Shown: one piece after another, positions 5,142 through 5,223 of the stretch | Layout: the number at the start of each line of letters is the position of its first letter | How positions within the stretch are numbered: position 1 is the first letter of the stretch | NCBI GenBank assembly: GCA_045504435.1 | Contig: JBEULC010000011.1 | Span: forward strand, 1-5,223 | DNA length: 5,223 bases | Direction: 5' to 3' | Origin: JBEULC01 sp045504435 | GTDB lineage: Bacteria > Pseudomonadota > Alphaproteobacteria > WRAU01 > Hepatincolaceae | Program-made: the position numbers and the translations under genes | Notes under the pieces: generated by a model | Told to the model about the DNA's origin: nothing | Database searches by the model: none | The model's input: only the letters and a program-made list of their open reading frames with translations

Positions 5142-5223
5142 CTCTATCCACTAATAACTCATGCCACATTATCATATCACTTAGAGTTAAGTTCCATAGA
5201 TCCTTAGGAGACCAATGAAAATG
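5128..5223 (-). CDS. E: P2 gpE-like tail assembly protein, C-terminal part (cut by the window edge)
   Basis: On the minus strand, reading in from the right edge, 31 codons end at TAG (5130-5128). The peptide contains FHWSPKDLWNLTLSDM and then WHELLVDRVKAQ. That fits the short P2 GpE family pattern 'x-F-H-W-x-P-x-x-L-x-x-L-x-L-x-E-L-x-x-W-x-x-x-A'. GpE-type products are tail assembly proteins that in P2-like phages precede T and are partly made by a translational frameshift (E+E'). They probably act as chaperones for the tape measure. The beginning lies outside the window, so I cannot tell whether this is a free-standing gpE or the frameshift extension. It is the expected upstream neighbour of T but is separated from it by 391 bp that carry the plus-strand membrane gene. 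Confidence 0.8.
   Translation of the reverse strand, partial: HFHWSPKDLWNLTLSDMIMWHELLVDRVKAQ

Noticed and set aside
5206..5223. AGGAG followed 4 nt later by ATG (5215) on the plus strand, looking like the start of a gene running off the right edge.
   Set aside because: It lies opposite gpE codons that fit the GpE family, and only three codons are visible.

Overview
The window is AT-rich Gram-negative bacterial DNA carrying part of a P2-like (myovirus-type) prophage or a phage-derived tail cluster. Read along the minus strand (right to left), the tail genes are gpE (only its last 31 codons are in the window), T (tape measure), U, X and D, followed by a DNA adenine methyltransferase. Every complete gene has an open frame with the standard stops TAA, TGA and TAG, so nothing looks decayed. 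The strong AT bias and small-genome style of the proteins would fit an intracellular alphaproteobacterium (Rickettsiales or Holosporales type). That is only an inference: no host gene is present, and other AT-rich hosts are possible.

Layout by position: 1-165 holds no convincing gene but has a long inverted repeat (arms 10-32 and 124-146). 166-1038 (minus) is a beta-class N6-adenine methyltransferase. 1111-2025 (minus) is tail hub protein gpD. 2026-2148 is a palindrome-dense spacer. 2149-2349 (minus) is gpX. 2350-2446 is a second palindrome-rich spacer. 2447-2953 (minus) is gpU, whose ribosome binding site overlaps the stop codon of the tape measure gene. 2958-4736 (minus) is the tape measure protein. 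4737-5141 (plus) is a three-segment membrane protein of unknown function, placed on the opposite strand between T and gpE. 5128-5223 (minus) is the C-terminal end of gpE.

How the parts work together: gpE is a tail assembly protein that in P2-type phages works with the tape measure protein. T sets tail length, U closes or joins the end of the tail tube, and X (LysM-like) and D build the hub at the tip. The methyltransferase sits directly after D, where P2 carries its late activator ogr, and probably protects phage DNA or marks the lysogen. The oddest items are the membrane gene set against the tail operon and a family of CTAG-centred palindromes in the two spacers. Two of these palindromes form an inward-facing pair, like bacterial REP/BIME elements, and show compensatory stem changes.
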